From: Isoetes taiwanensis
Taxonomy: Eukaryota > Streptophyta > Lycopodiopsida > Isoetales > Isoetaceae
DNA: 64,000 nt
Direction: 5' to 3'
Assembly: GCA_021234155.1 (NCBI GenBank)
Contig: JAJEKV010000001.1
Location: 19,119,382-19,183,381 of the forward strand
Below the pieces are notes generated by a model, which saw only the letters and a program-made list of their open reading frames with translations, searched no databases and was not told the DNA's origin. A program made the position numbers and the translations under genes. Below are positions 35,625 through 48,500 of the stretch, piece after piece; the stretch's first letter is position 1; each line of letters starts with the position of its first letter.

Positions 35625-37702
35625 TCTTTTGAAGGACGAAAGCCAAAAAGTGTATTAATCAGATAAAAAGTACAAAATTTACATGTCTCATCTAACTGTT
35701 GTAAGCACAGGTTGCCACAGGAGCACGAGCCTGGAGCACAATGTACTTACTCCAGAATAGAAGACCAACGATCAATTCGAAGATACTGAATCCAGATGCG
35801 TTCTATCATTTCTGATTCAAGGAAGGAGCACTCGTAGGCTATCAATATTTTTTTCTGGGCCACCGTCATAACACCACGTGCAGATGAATTAATTCCCTGA
35901 AAGATGTGGTGTCTGCGACGCTCCCATATCGACCATAGGAGCCAACCGGAACCAAGATGGAATGCCCTGGAGGCCATGCGTTGGGGTAGGATGCCAAGAG
36001 GATGCATTGGCAGTCTAGTGTACTGTTAAACAAACCTTGTAGCCAGGACCACGCTGATTGAACCTCAGGACAATCAAAGAGACAATGCTCAAGAGTCTCA
36101 ACGTCTGAAAGACAGAGCGGGCATACTGCAGATATACGAGGATTATAGCGATGTCGGAAGGCATTAACCTGCACGCACTTGTGGATAACCTGCCACCATA
36201 GTACAGAGACTTTAGGGTGGAGCAACCTATCCCAAAGCCATCGCCATGTATGACACAAAGTGGGCTGTGGAACTTGTAGATGCCACCCATCCGGCAACTG
36301 GAGGGGCTGTGGTGCTAAAAGAAGGCGATACACTGATCTGACAAAGTGTCTGCCTTTGTGAATATCTTCATGACATCCTTTCAGCAACACCAACTTGCAT
36401 CCTTTCAGGAACACCAACTTGCACTATAAGAGGCAAATATCTAAAATTCAGGCCAAGACAGTAGGCGACCCGCTTCATACCATGCTTGAATAGAGACAAC
36501 ACCTGCAAGAACCCATTGTCTCTGTGTAAGGGGATGAACTGATGCTGTCAATGGAGGTGCTGAGGGGTCTAGAGGCAGTGATGCCCACCACCATGGAGTC
36601 TCCAATAGGGTGTGGATAGAGGGGCATGGCCAGAAAAGATGTTTGACCGCCTCCCATGTTGTCAACAAGCCACGCAAAAAAGCCCAAGGTAGAACTGGTT
36701 TGACAGCCTTCTTGTCTAGAGGGATACAGTGACCAAGGGCTTGTCTAAGAAGGCGTAAACCAGGAAAGTCATCCTTACCATTCAGGAGTCTCCAAGTGAA
36801 CTTTGAAATAAGAACTTTGCTCTACAGTAAGAAGTCCATCATACCCAGACCACCTGCCCATTTTGGAAGGATGCACTTCGACCAAGCCACCTTAATCACA
36901 GCACCTTCCTCAGTACCTGCCCATATAAAGTTCCGAACTATTGCAATGAGCTCATTTGCACTTTGATCTGTGGGGCTAGCAGTAAGGATGCCATATAAAC
37001 ATGGGCACTACTAAGGACTAACTTGGCCATTGTAATGCGACCCGCAAGAGACAAATTTGCGGTGGACCACCGGAACAAGTGTTTCTCCAAACCCTTAATG
37101 ATCTCCTCCCATGCAGCTCCTATAGTAATATGGATGCCAACTGGAATCCCCGACAACTTGATGACCTGTCCATGCGCAAGTAATTTCCATGGATAATCAT
37201 GAACACACGCCGGAGCCGAAGTATCCAATGTCCATAAAGTTGTACATTTCTGCCACCCCACAAGGACCCTGGAAGCCAGTAAAAAAGTGTCTACGAGCAT
37301 TTTGGCAGTTGCAAGATTCTCAGCATTAGCGACTAGGAAGAGGAACATGTCATCTACATATTGATTGCAAAACTCTTGTGTGCCATCCTCCATTGCAAGA
37401 CCATGGAGAAGTCCCTCTGTGGTTGCAACGGTGAATAACTGCGACAAAGCCTCTACAACAATTGTGAAAAGCAATGGTGCTAAAGGGCATCCCTGGCGAA
37501 TACCACGACCGAGTGAGAAGGCATCTGATGGCTCACCATGGAACATAACAGTCGCCAGAGCAGAGACATGCAGCTTAGCATACATCGACGCATGAATTCC
37601 CAGCTGACAGTGTCATAAGCCTTTGCAAAATCAAGCTTAAGATATACAACTGAAAGGTTTTGCTTACGTGCCCAATAAATCCCTCGTAAGCAGCACCAAC
37701 AT
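35625..37702 (-). mobile_element. 5'-truncated LINE, antisense, 14-bp TSD
   Basis: Minus-strand RT sequence (37,585-36,938) shows GIRQGCPLAPLLF, the catalytic QYVDDMF box, and SLAGRITMAKLV. It continues through 36,417-35,866 with WWQVIHKCVQVNAF and the Cys/His segment CPLCLSDVETLEHCLFDCPE. The insert is bounded by perfect 14-bp direct repeats. It lacks the endonuclease and the 5' half of RT, as expected for incomplete reverse transcription. It is a different LINE lineage from the 3.5-10.4 kb copy, with YVDD instead of YADD. Confidence 0.88.
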
Positions 37703-37716
37703 AAAAGGCATCATTT
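37703..37716. repeat. Target-site duplication of antisense LINE, right copy
   Basis: AAAAGGCATCATTT, identical to 35,611-35,624. Confidence 0.85.
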
Positions 37717-39173
37717 ATCATTGCAAGAAAATCTACTTACTTAAAAAGTTTCTTGGGTTTTTTGCTAATGCCGGTGTGCCCTTTTCTGGCGTTACATTTG
37801 GAACCCTAAAATGAAGTTTCAGGCCAACTTACTTTTTTGGCCTTTTTTCCGGACTTTTTTTTAGCCTCTTCATGGTGGGCAGCGGGCAGTTGGGTTACGG
37901 TTAATGAGCCGAGAGGATACGACGGGGGATTCCCCTCCATATTTCATCATTTTTATTTTTTTTTTGTTAAATGGCTATCAAGAGGCACCAATCTCCTTCT
38001 AATCCTTCCCATTTCAATTTTTATGTCCGGCTTCTACTTTTTTCTTTTTGCTTCATCTATCCATTTCGTTTTCCTAATAAGCAATGACAGGATGATCCAC
38101 CTGCTGCTACTCCATTCTACTCTATTCCAGATATTGCGAATTTCTATTTGGTCTGCATGATTTCAATTTTTGGATGCAGATTTGTCGCATTACCACGATT
38201 CAAATATCAGGATTCACTGTTCTAGCAAAGCTTGGCTTCATCCTTACAGGGTTTTCAGATTCTACCTCATGCTATTTGAAGTCTTCTTTTGAATAAACAT
38301 CGTGAATGCTTTGATCATGAGTGTTCTGTTTGCAGCAAAAAACCCAGATAGCAGGCTGGAGCTTCACGTCTGATACTCAGGTAATTTTTTCATTTTTCTT
38401 TGGGTTGATTCTTGCCATAAATTACGGCTACAAAACAGAGGATACAGAAGGAACACGTTTATAACAGAAGGATAGGGTGCAGATCAAAATCTACGTATGA
38501 TTCCAGGTTTAATGTTCTGAGTTTAATATTCTGGATCTAAATCTAAAGCTGGGGACACTCCTTGATGCTGTATTTTATATGTTCTAAGAAACGTGGGCTC
38601 CCAAAATTATAGAGCGCCAAGTTCACAGGTCTAGACAAGGTAAACCATTGTTCTTTTTTTTTTTTGAAAGTTTAGGAACATGGTAAGCATAAATGGATAT
38701 AGCAGAGGTAAGCCTAGCATGCGATGCTGTGAGGCGAAGGATGTGAACAATCGAACAGAAGATCCTTATTACTATTATTTTCAGTTTTGCAATCATTTTC
38801 CATCACCCTAACTAACTCTGTTGTTAAATAGCAGATTCTTGAATAGCATCTGAATGTATGATCCGTTTTTGCAAGCTTATATACTATATATGAGATCTGT
38901 TGCCTTTGCATTTAGAGTTACCCAATTTGTTGGATTGCCAATTCTGCCTTCGATTCTCAAGACCACCCGTCAGACTGCCTTTGGAACAAAGTGTGAACTT
39001 ACTCCTGAGTTACGGAAAAAAGGTAATGCATAATAATTAAGTTTGAATGTTTCTAATTACCTTATCTCCTTTGTAGTCATAACATTTAATCAATGGGATG
39101 TCTGAACGTTTCTTGGATTACTTTGTGTGTTATCGTGGATGCCCATGTATGATAAGTCATGATCTGTTATCAG
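37717..39173. other. Non-coding stretch
   Basis: No recognised gene. The open frame at 37,837-38,160 is hydrophobic, follows T-rich sequence and has no motif. The stretch may belong to the Helitron that ends at 41,755, but no TC 5' end was located. Confidence 0.35.
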
Positions 39174-39397
39174 GTTTATGAGCAGCTTGCAGCAGCTTAT
39201 AAGCTAGAAGAAGACATCTTAATTGCCAAGTTGGATGCTAATGCTCACAAGGATTTAGCTACAAGTAAGGAAATATAATTATGTGCTTAAAAGTAATACA
39301 TGTTGTGCTATGCCAATGCTGATCAAAACCATATACCGTAAACAATAATGACAGGTATAATTTTCAAGGATATCCGACTCTTAAATATTTCTTATAG
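39174..39397 (+). pseudogene. Protein disulfide isomerase (PDI-like) exon fragments
   Basis: Exon 39,174-39,264 has an AG acceptor and a GTAAGG donor. It encodes VYEQLAAAYKLEEDILIAK and LDANAHKDLAT, closely matching the second half of a plant PDI thioredoxin domain. The next exon-like piece (39,355-39,397), after an ACAG acceptor, encodes YNFQGYPTLKYF, equivalent to the cis-proline YGVxGFPTLKFF segment, then a stop. The phase does not match perfectly and no CGHC active-site exon is present, so it is a fragment. PDI assists disulfide formation in the ER. Retained introns point to DNA-level capture, for example by a Helitron, and not to a retrocopy. Confidence 0.7.
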
Positions 39398-40952
39398 CTG
39401 CACGTCCATATTATAAGCCACACATTATGCTATGTTTAGGCTGCACATTCAGAAAATAAAGGTAGAAATTCAATCTTTTCTTTTGTTAGAGGTATTTCTA
39501 AGTTCTATGGCATGTCTTTTGCTACAATATGTTCTTTTTCTGCCCCTCTCTGGTTTAATATCCAATCCCGGGAGAATGCGCTACAGTTTCCCTTCTTTTC
39601 TATATTTAAGGTCAGAAATAGCAAGATTTGTGTAAAAGGGGCGGATTTAAGCTTGGGTTTGCTCTCGCAGCAGAAGGGATGATGCATTTGCTATGATTGT
39701 TTTGGAAAGAAATTCATGTGCATGCTGCATAGAGGTGAGGATATGCCATGAGTTTCAACTGTTTTCTCTGATTTCTAATGCAAAAACAAGATTTGAACTC
39801 TTCATTCCTGTTTCATGCAGATTATCCAGATTTTAAACTTGTTGTTGTTGATTGAGTTAGTAATTTGATTAGAGTTCTTGACTGAGTCAGAGTTTAGGTT
39901 AAGTTTTTGATGGATACCTACCTGATCATATGATGATTTTTCTCTGTTGTTTTATTGGAAGAACATACGATGCATGTTCTTGCCTGCAAGGCTTTGAGCA
40001 TTAGACTCTACCACGGCAATTGTGTTTATCGTGCTTACGAATCATCTTTCTTCTTTGTTGTAGGTATTAGGGATGTATGTCATCTTCTATGCATCACCTT
40101 CTTTAGTTGTGGAGATCTTTGAAGTAGGTAAGAGAATAATGTTTGAGAATAACATTGCCAATTTGTTTGGTTAACGGATGATCTCTTTTCCATATTCCTC
40201 TCAGAAAGAAATTGCCATACAAGGTATGAAAGCCAGAAGAAGATGATAAACATAATCACAGATGTTCTTTCATGATGATGCTATGTAATGTGCAAGGTTT
40301 CAAAAGCTACTGGCAAGTTCTAAAAAGATCAATCAGCTTTTGGCACTATAATATGGTAGCAAAATAAGAAAGATTGAGAAAAAGAAGCTTACAGTTAATT
40401 TTAGTGTAATTTTGGTGTGGCAAAGGACACTAAAAGTTATTGGATTTAGTTCAATATTACCGTCAATTTTAAATGGTCAAAATTACAGTTATATTCTGTT
40501 TCAAGGAAGTCTTGAGCATGAGATTATTAAGTTTGTTGTGCTAGAAATTGGCAGACAAATGAAACTTGCACAAGAAAAATTATTGTATCATATATGTCTT
40601 GCAAATGCTGTATTTTATAAGAGTATTTTGAAGTCCAAGTTAGTTCAGTGTTTCTTATCTGTGGATTCCTAAGGGAATAGATATTCTCATTACGCCGGTA
40701 GATTGTGCTATAGTTTAACAGTTCTTAGTTAAAAGTTTTCCAAAGTTCTGTAAGATTTATTGGAATGGGGTAATGCTTTGAGTACTTTGATGCCAATGTT
40801 TCCATTCGAGGAGTGGAATTTTACAATTTCTATGTAGGTGGAACAAAAGTAATAATCCACTAGCATGTAGAAACCAAAATGCAGTTTCTGGTTTGTGTAC
40901 AATCCATAGATGTTTCATCATTTTGTAGCAGAGCTATACGAAATTAGAACAT

Positions 40953-40985
40953 TAGCCCAGCAACGTCGGGCACACACGCCACCCA
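40953..40985 (+). mobile_element. Degenerate Helitron 3'-end hairpin
   Basis: ATTAGCCCAGCAACGTCGGG followed by CACAC at 40,951-40,975 matches the family hairpin with mismatches. The CTAG end is not preserved. Confidence 0.4.
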
Positions 40986-41100
40986 AGGGAACATTGTTTA
41001 CGCGATTGTGCTTTGAGAGAGGTAGGTGAAGAGTACATGTATCCACCTATTGGGTAATATAGTGCTTTGACTAACCTTCATTGTTTGTCTTTTTTATCAG

Positions 41101-41454
41101 ATGAGAAACGACACCATATGCTGGCAAATTGGCGTTTTGGTAGCAAAAGAATTCACTTGTGTTGGAATATATAATGGAATGCATTTTAGGGTCTACAAAT
41201 TGTTTCGTCCTGAGGAGTATCTAATTCCATTGTACAAGCCTACCTTCGGGATGAGTTGTCTCATGTTGCTTTATAGTCATGAGACATTGTGGGCACTTCG
41301 AATCAATGACTCGCCCGTGCATTTCACTTTTACCCTTGCTAAGATATTACCTGTAGGAGAAGTGAAGATATCAAGGGAGCATGCAACAAGGTATAAAATT
41401 AGGCCCTTGGTGATGTGTGCCATGTGGAGATGCATATTTAGCGTTCCATCATGA
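41101..41454 (+). other. Unrecognised ORF, 117 codons
   Basis: An open frame starting MRNDTICWQIGVLVAKEF right after an AG acceptor-like TTTTTATCAG. It has a normal residue mix but no family match. It lies upstream of a Helitron 3' end and could be a captured exon or chance. Confidence 0.2.
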
Positions 41455-41699
41455 ATTAAAGTACACCAATGAACCAAGACAAAGTTTTGTGTTTGCATTT
41501 ATGTACCTATTTTTTGTTGAATTAACTTAACTACTTCTAAGTTCTCTTCTGAAATCCATAAACACAAAGTTAATATACTGATGATGCTGTCATTAGACAA
41601 TTTCAATAATAAAAATAACCACAAAAGAAAATAATGTCCATTCTTGCCAATATCAACATGCACTGTTGTGGAAGTTGCACATAATGGACGTTAAAGATC

Positions 41700-41755
41700 G
41701 AGTAAAAACACATGCCAGTACATTAGCCCGGTAACGCCGGGCACACATTTACTAG
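41700..41755 (+). mobile_element. Helitron 3' terminus (plus orientation)
   Basis: Hairpin GCCCGG-TAACG-CCGGGC (41,726-41,742) is followed by ACACATTTA and CTAG (41,752-41,755), with T next. This is a complete Helitron 3' end. Its 5' end was not identified; the upstream PDI-like exons may be its cargo. Confidence 0.7.
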
Positions 41756-42499
41756 TATAATTCTAAAGTATGAAACAACAATGCTTGAACAAGATAGCTC
41801 GTATAATTTGACAAGTATGCACAAATTAAAGACTCCACTTGCTACATGGACTACAAGGATGAAGAAGCCATACCAACCATCATTGATTTCATCATACAGA
41901 TCTAAACATACAGGCAAGTGGTAATACCTGCATTGCTTGACATAGAGTTGAACTTTGCAGCCCATGATGGAAAATTTTCCCACCTTAGCCTACCGATTTC
42001 TTCCCATTCCATGCCCTCCCATCTGGACCTGGATGATATAGCCTTTGTTCTGGCAGCAAAGCTCTAGAAATGGTCTGCCATTCCCACCTTTAAATCATTT
42101 GCCATGCTCAAATCCTCAGTCATTCCACACTTACAAATCAAATCCTTCACCATGAATTTTGCCATAAATATCTGTCATTGGATTTTAAGAGGAGAATTGG
42201 AAGAATTTTCATGAAATATAGCTGATCCTGAATACATTATTCTAGATGAGCCCATTCCCTTAAGGTGAAACTAAGGCAAAATATGAATACGATGCTTTTA
42301 TTTGAGCATCTAAACTATGGTTGGCATCATGGACTACTCATGACAGTGAATCAATGCAAATAGAATAAGACAATACATTAGCAAGAGACATGTAGTAGAC
42401 TTTAGAGATCAATTTGATTGGATCTTGCGATGTGCAGCATCAATTGATGCTCCAACACCTACATTTACAAGTAATAGCCATTATCAGGAGCATAGCTAA

Positions 42500-44830
42500 T
42501 TGCACAATAACAAAGTCCTATCATCATCTCTAAATGGAGTTAATTTCTCTTGGAACTCCTTCCTGTTTGTACAAGCAAAAGAAAATAACTTGACAAATGC
42601 CAAAGAGCTTCTGGATACATCTTCTATCGCTTTCGGTTGCCTTATAAATTGGGCAAAGTGCTCAGCTTTATTGCCATCATCTGGGCCTTCGCCTGCAGGG
42701 AATAAATTACTAATCGCATATTTCTTATTAGCCAGAATGACTTTAGCTAAACTTGCTCGATATTAGTCCCAAAACTTTCTGTGGTTTAGCTAAAGTCTAC
42801 ACATTTTTCCTCTCATACTTTCTAGCATTTAGCTAAACTAACCCAAACATCATCCCAAAAATTTCTATGGTGTGGCCAATAAAAAATATTAAACCAAATT
42901 ACTATATTTTTTTTTAATATATTCCACTTATTTTAGTCATTTTCTTCGTGAAAACATAACAAAATAATGCTAACTAGCAATGTCTAGTTTAGTTTCATAA
43001 TGCTAGAAACTAATACTTGTCATATATTTCATATAAACTAGAATGATGTTAGCTAAACTAGCCCGAAATTCATTCTAAAAGTTTCTATGGTTTAGCTAAA
43101 CCATACAAAAATTCACTCTCTTACTTTCTAGCATTTGGCTAAAGAGCTCCAGGGTTGATGCAGTCCCGGAAAAAGTTAAGCTAAAATTATTATTTTTTTC
43201 ACAATTTTTTTCCATTTACTTTAGCCAAATTTTTTTGAAAATGTGCTAAAAAATCGCCAAATAGCTAAGTTTAGCCCTTAAATTATTCCATGTTCGCCTG
43301 TCTTTCTATCCAATTTTCCCTGGCAATGCAGCCACAGGTCGGTGTTCCAAAATTTTGGAAATCCCTTTTGGCATCGGCATCTCTGCTAGTAGTATTTGGG
43401 AGGACATTTTGGCGGGACTGCGGCGTCATCTGAATTGGTGGAAGAGCAGTAAACTCTCAATGGCTAAAAGAATCACAGTGGCAAAGTTTGTATTATGCTC
43501 CACGCATATTTTTATGGCCTCAATGATCTTCGCGCCGGAAAGCAAGATACAGGAAATCTCATTCATTGTCTGCAATTTCATCTGGGGGGGGAAATGAAGA
43601 AGGTGTGGTGGTTAAAGTTGCTTGGTAGAGGTCTATGCGTCCTAAGACTGCAGGTGGATGCGGAATCTTAGATCTCTCTCTTCACAGTAAGGTGTTGATC
43701 TCTAAGTTCATTTGGAAATTTTTTAGGAACGAGATTGACTCTCTTGGGATGTGCTTGCTTTATCAGTCTCTATCTCACTCCATTGTGTTTCATAAGCCGA
43801 CAGTCCCCCTGCAACTACCGTGGGCACTATTCTTTGTGATCAAACCCTATGTCCACGCCTCTCCTTTCCGTAAAGGCCTTCTGAGAGCTTGGAAGCATGC
43901 TCGCCCATTGTTTGAAATTGACGCCTCCGCATGACTTCAATTGGATGCGCCACCATGGTGGATCCCGCTTGCCCCAAATGCAATGTCATCCATATTGGCC
44001 TTATATGTTGATCCACGGATACTGCGGAGGTGGTCATAACATGAGGTTCACTCTTTGGAAGATTGGTACTATGATGATCAACTGGCGCCTTAGCAGTTGT
44101 TCCTGGATCTGCGCTCGAGTGGCTAATATTCTTCTGCTTCACCCCCCCACAAGACATCGGACACGTATGGTACTATAACCTACACGTTGATCCGCCAACT
44201 TTGTCAAGTCATGCTTATCATCTTATTGCAATTCAAGGCGAACTTCCTTCCTCGGGCAATTTGGACTTTACAAGTCTCGGGGAGATGATTGGTGTCAAAT
44301 GTGGAAGTGGGTTTGGAATCCAAGTGCACCACCAAAGACTTTCACCTTGTTATGGCAAATCGTACATCGCTCCCTACGGGTGAACACCTAGGTTCATAAG
44401 ATAAAGCTTTCTGTCAACGACTTATGTCTAATGTGTGGCCTCCTTCCGGAGATCTTGGAGCACATTATATTTCTTTTTCCTGAGATTTAGCCTATTTAGG
44501 ATTGGGTACAAGGATTATTCTACTCCACACTGCACCGTCAAGAGGTCATGTTGGGCGTATACCCAATTAGATGGCCACAGGTAAACAAGTTAGCTTTTCA
44601 CTTGTGTAAGGCATGGTTGCTTTGGATCATATGGAAGAGACGACGTCTGAAGTATTTTAGGAATGCAGAGATGCAACCGGATGCTCTAATCCCATAACTG
44701 AGGTATAAATTATACATGTCATATTACGCATCCAGGAGGGAAGAACAATTCAAAGCACCTATTTGGAAAAGGACGCTTCATATTGTGGACAATCAGGGTG
44801 CATTCCTTCCATGGGAAATAATGTAAAGGG
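42500..44830 (+). pseudogene. Decayed L1-type LINE RT and C-terminal segment
   Basis: In order: an RT post-YxDD helix (ENNLTNAKELLDTSSIAFG, 42,500 on), then after an insertion IPFGIGISASSIWEDILAGL and MAKRITVAKFVLCSTHIFM (43,355-43,597), RPKTAGGCGILDLSLHSKV (43,635 on), and a decayed C-terminal region to about 44,830. Stops and frameshifts are frequent. It resembles the antisense LINE at 35.6-37.7 kb more than the full-length LINE. No TSD was found. Confidence 0.8.
42720..43310 (+). mobile_element. Non-coding insertion with paired AGCTAAAC repeats
   Basis: This segment interrupts the LINE reading. It holds two diverged direct copies of about 110 bp (from 42,734 and 43,040, offset 306), each with TTAGCTAAAC near its start, TGGTTTAGCTAAA in the middle and CTTTCTAGCATTTAGCTAAA or a close variant near the end. 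The GTTTAGCTAAAC-type words are near-palindromic, suggesting a miniature transposon pair or dimer. I cannot assign a superfamily. Confidence 0.5.
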
Positions 44831-46878
44831 TAGTTATATGTCGTTGAAGCTCAGGTAAGGAAGCAAATCTGTTAGTCTTTCACTAACAGAGTCATCTTCT
44901 TTTTTATTTTGGGATGTGGTTGGGTTGCGTGCCAGAGAACGCCGCATGTTACGCCGCATGCCTTCCCGCTTGCAGCTCCCTTGCGGGACGCGGGCTGGCA
45001 GCATTGATTGCTAGATTTTAGAAATGGTTGAGGTCTTGATTGCCAGTTTTTAAAATGATTGAGGTCTTCAATGCTTTGTGGTGGAGCTCATATTTTGGAG
45101 CCTAGAGCCCGAGGATGGAGCCGGAGCTTGGAGATTGGAGCTGTAGCAGAAGGTCATTTCAGGTTTTTTATCCTTTTCTCTTCCCCTTTCCCCTCATCTG
45201 TTTCACGTCTTGGTTGCATTCGATTTTTTCTGTCTCACACCTTGGTTGTTCGACTGCAGATTGTGTTGCTTCTGTAGGTCAGCAGATTAAGACTTCTTAA
45301 GCTTAAAATAACTCGAATTTGGGCTTTTTGTACGAGTTGGAGATGGTACAGGTGCAAGATGCAGGTTAATCCGACATTTACAAGGCCGATGAATATGACT
45401 GTAAATATTCCTTACTTTCCCTGAAAATATTCCTTACTTTCCCTGTAAATATTCCTTACTTTCCCGCTTCAATGTTTAGGGGCAGTGCCTTGCGTCTTTT
45501 CTGCTCCCTTCGAAAATAGGGGCAAGCCAAAGTTTCTCATTTATCTTACAGGAACTAGCTTCACTGCAGTAGGTGATTCGTTAGACCCAACTCAAGTTCG
45601 AGTTGTTTAAAGAGCCTGGCACAATCGATTTGGTCTGAAACTTGAAACTGTGGAGGAAAACAGGTCGGAGGAATTTTGGGACACTAAGCATTTAGGTAAA
45701 ACCCATTTGTGGTTTTGTTTTCAAGTTTCTCATTTACCTATACTACAGATTAAGGGTTTAGGAAGATCTAGCTGAGCTATAGCATTCATTTCCTCATTTC
45801 GTTCTCTGCTTCCATCCAAACTGTTGTGTGCACTTTCAAAACCCATTGAAGAAATCATACTCGCTTCTCTGTTGTGGGCTCCATTTTTTTTACATGGCTA
45901 ACCTTATTTTTTCTCATTGCTTGGTCAGTAATCTATGAAATGGATCAGGATTTTTTACTGAATGCAGGCATGAAAAGGAAAGATGAATACGACTTTAATG
46001 CACGGGGATTAACCAAGTGTAGTGTTGCTAAATGGACTAAGTGAAGTATGCATAAAGCAGGCCCAGCTTCGAAATGCAAACTTTTATTTTTTCTTCTAAA
46101 GTTATTTTTATTTCATATTTGACAAGACGAGTAGGAGAAGCACATATCTGGAACTGTAACTAGATCATCCTTTTATATAAGCTCATCTTAGATCATTTAA
46201 TTTGTGTTTGCAACTATTGTAAACTTGGCTGGAAGTTTATATGTTTGCATAGCAGGAGAAGATAGACTATTCAGTTAAGCACTACATGTATACATGTAGT
46301 CTGTCTCTAGCAAGGAAAAGTCTTTGGCATCTATGTTTTTTCCATCAGTAATAATCCAGGTACATATAATGCTTTAGAATTTTAATCATTTCTCATTTCC
46401 TAACAATATGTTGATTGGTATCTGTCAGGCTATGAATACAAATCCTTGAAACGTGCAGACGAACAGAAAAATACTTCTTAACCCACCACTTGATAATGAA
46501 CTGAAGGTAATTTTATTCTCACAATGTGCATCGTTTAAGCCTTCGCTTTTGAGGAAGAAAAGTTTAGATTTCAGATTATGATAGTTGTATGCGTTTTTTC
46601 TGCTTGAATGCTTCAAATTCATCCTTGAGTTTTTGCCATCAGATTAGGATTGCCTACTTGAATACTTCAAATGCGTCCTATTATCTCTACCATGATCCAT
46701 TAGTTTCCTTTCGGTGGATAATGAGTTGTAAGCTAGAGCTATGACATATTTTCATGAGGTTGGCTATGATGGAGGCAACAAACTGCATGTAGGACTAGAC
46801 TATAGCTGTGATTTTATGTACCATATCCAGCACCGCTTTCATTATTCTAAATAAAATGACTAAATACAAATTTTGCAG
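44831..46878. other. Non-coding stretch with small repeats
   Basis: No recognised gene. It holds a three-copy tandem repeat at 45,400-45,465 (unit near GTAAATATTCCTTACTTTCCC) and a perfect 20-bp palindrome, ACTACATGTATACATGTAGT, at 46,281-46,300. Confidence 0.5.
45400..45465 (+). repeat. Three-copy tandem repeat (about 22-bp unit)
   Basis: GTAAATATTCCTTACTTTCC, then GAAAATATTCCTTACTTTCC, then GTAAATATTCCTTACTTTCC, in tandem. Confidence 0.9.
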
Positions 46879-47809
46879 GGAGCAGAGCAGAGAAGCTGTT
46901 AGAAATGCATGAAAAGGAGAGGAGAATGCAGGAATTTATTGATAGTTTTGAGAACACCCGAGCTACACAAGAAAAAACGATCCAACTTGCTCAGGAAAGA
47001 ATTGTGCAACTACTAGAGCAAATCAGTCAGGTACTATGGATTTTCTTTATTACTTTTCGTATACTATCTGCAAGTTCTTAGATGAAGAACATATGAGTAT
47101 TTATGGTAGTTCTTGGTCATTGCATGCAATAGAATTGACTGAAGTGCCCACATGTGCATAATACTAATGTACCAGTGATATTGCAGCAAACTAAGGCAAA
47201 TGGATTGGAAAAAGAAAATCAGGAGATTATGAAAAAACATGAAAGAAGGTTGAAGAGATTCTATTGCGAGATTGGAAGAGGACATTTTAAAGTTCAACAA
47301 TCTTGAAGATATGCGAACTCATTCCGAGGAGAAGTGTCTGGTAATTCTTTACTCTGCATATTAGGAGGGTAAGCATGTTCCTGAGGCGGACAGCTTTCAT
47401 GCAGAATTTGGAAGTTGAATAGAGAACACTTGAGGAAGAAACAGCTGGCTTGCGAGAAAAGGTTAATGCTCTATCTGAAGAAGTAGCAAATATTCAAAAA
47501 ATTCTTGATGAAAGTGTGGAGCACTCAAAGCTTAGAGCATTAAATGAGAGGCTATCTGCTCTTCGGCAAAGAAATAGGGTCTTAAAGGAAGGTATTTATC
47601 CATTAGTCATGTCTTTGTTGATCTCAAATACGTGGTTGACTTTAAGATTGACTTTAAGACGTAGGTGTTGCTAATATTGCGCCCATTTTCCTAATTTTAT
47701 AGAGGTGGAGTTGAAAGAGAGAGAGCTGAACTATGAACCAGTTCTTCAAAATACTCTTCTCCTGGTTGGTCAACTGAATATGGCTATAAAGGATTCTAAC
47801 ATGCACTAG
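46879..47809 (+). pseudogene. IFT74-like exons (intraflagellar transport), C-terminal part
   Basis: Exon-like pieces with AG/GT borders lie at 46,879-47,030, 47,187-47,340, about 47,405-47,591 and 47,703-47,809. They encode EKERRMQEFIDSFENTRA ... IVQLLEQIS, then LEEDILKFNNLEDM (after a slip), then ILDESVEHSKLRALNERL ... RVLKE, then LNYEPVLQNTLLLVGQLN before a stop. Order and spacing match the C-terminal coiled coil of IFT74, including the YxPhixxN...QI..YN-type tail. IFT74 is a core IFT-B subunit needed for cilia. Frameshifts and an in-frame stop show decay. In plants IFT genes survive only in lineages with motile sperm. It lies upstream of a Helitron 3' end (49,179) and may be captured. Confidence 0.62.
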
Positions 47810-48368
47810 GTAGGTGGAAACAGGAATGTACTAGAAAACGAAGCAAAGCGTGTGTTTGTATTTTGAAATTCTCAAACCCTTGATCTTTGTACCAACAGGA
47901 AATTCAATATAAAGAACAAAAACAAGGTGCTTTTGGACGGAGGGTTGTCCGTTTAATTTTTTTTTTCTGGTGTGAGCATTATGAGGATTAATATCGGGTT
48001 TGAACGTCTCTCCTCTTTAGTGTATTTTAGTTGCCATGATTATAGTGCTTATAGGATATATACCAATATTATTCTCTATGTATAGCTTACCACGTTGTCA
48101 TGTTCTTCTATGCTACTAGAGTGACAGTTTAGACTATTCGTTTATAAGGATTGAATCTAAGACGCGTAGTTTGAGAGATCTGCTTCAAATTGATTATTGT
48201 CAAGAAAGAGTTCATGGAAGGAATATCCTAAACCAAGGGATATGGAATTTCCACCTCACACCCATGTATAAATGTATAAGAAAGTGCTCCATGTACATGT
48301 ATTTATACATGTACACATACATAAGGAACAAAAAGCAAGTCATGATAGTAGAATAAACCAAACAAGAA

Positions 48369-48500
48369 AAAAAAACATTGTAATACCACACACCCCACCC
48401 CACTCTACACTAGCACACCTTAAGAACATAGCGGGGGCTTTTGGCATTGTGGGATTTGAACCCACTAATCCACCTTTGAACACCATGCAGTAAAACAAAG
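48369..48500 (-). mobile_element. Possible tRNA-derived SINE segment
   Basis: On the minus strand GTGGG-TTCAAAT-CCCAC forms a perfect T-arm with a B-box-like GGTTCAAATCC (about 48,466-48,476), and about 85 bases downstream the sequence ends in a T run (reverse of 48,369-48,377). A Pol III-type SINE would look like this. No A box or matching acceptor stem was found, so it is not a tRNA gene. TSDs were not established. Confidence 0.35.

Noticed and set aside
48440-48490. tRNA gene on the minus strand
   Set aside because: A perfect T-arm but no matching acceptor stem, D-arm or anticodon arm; kept only as a possible SINE.
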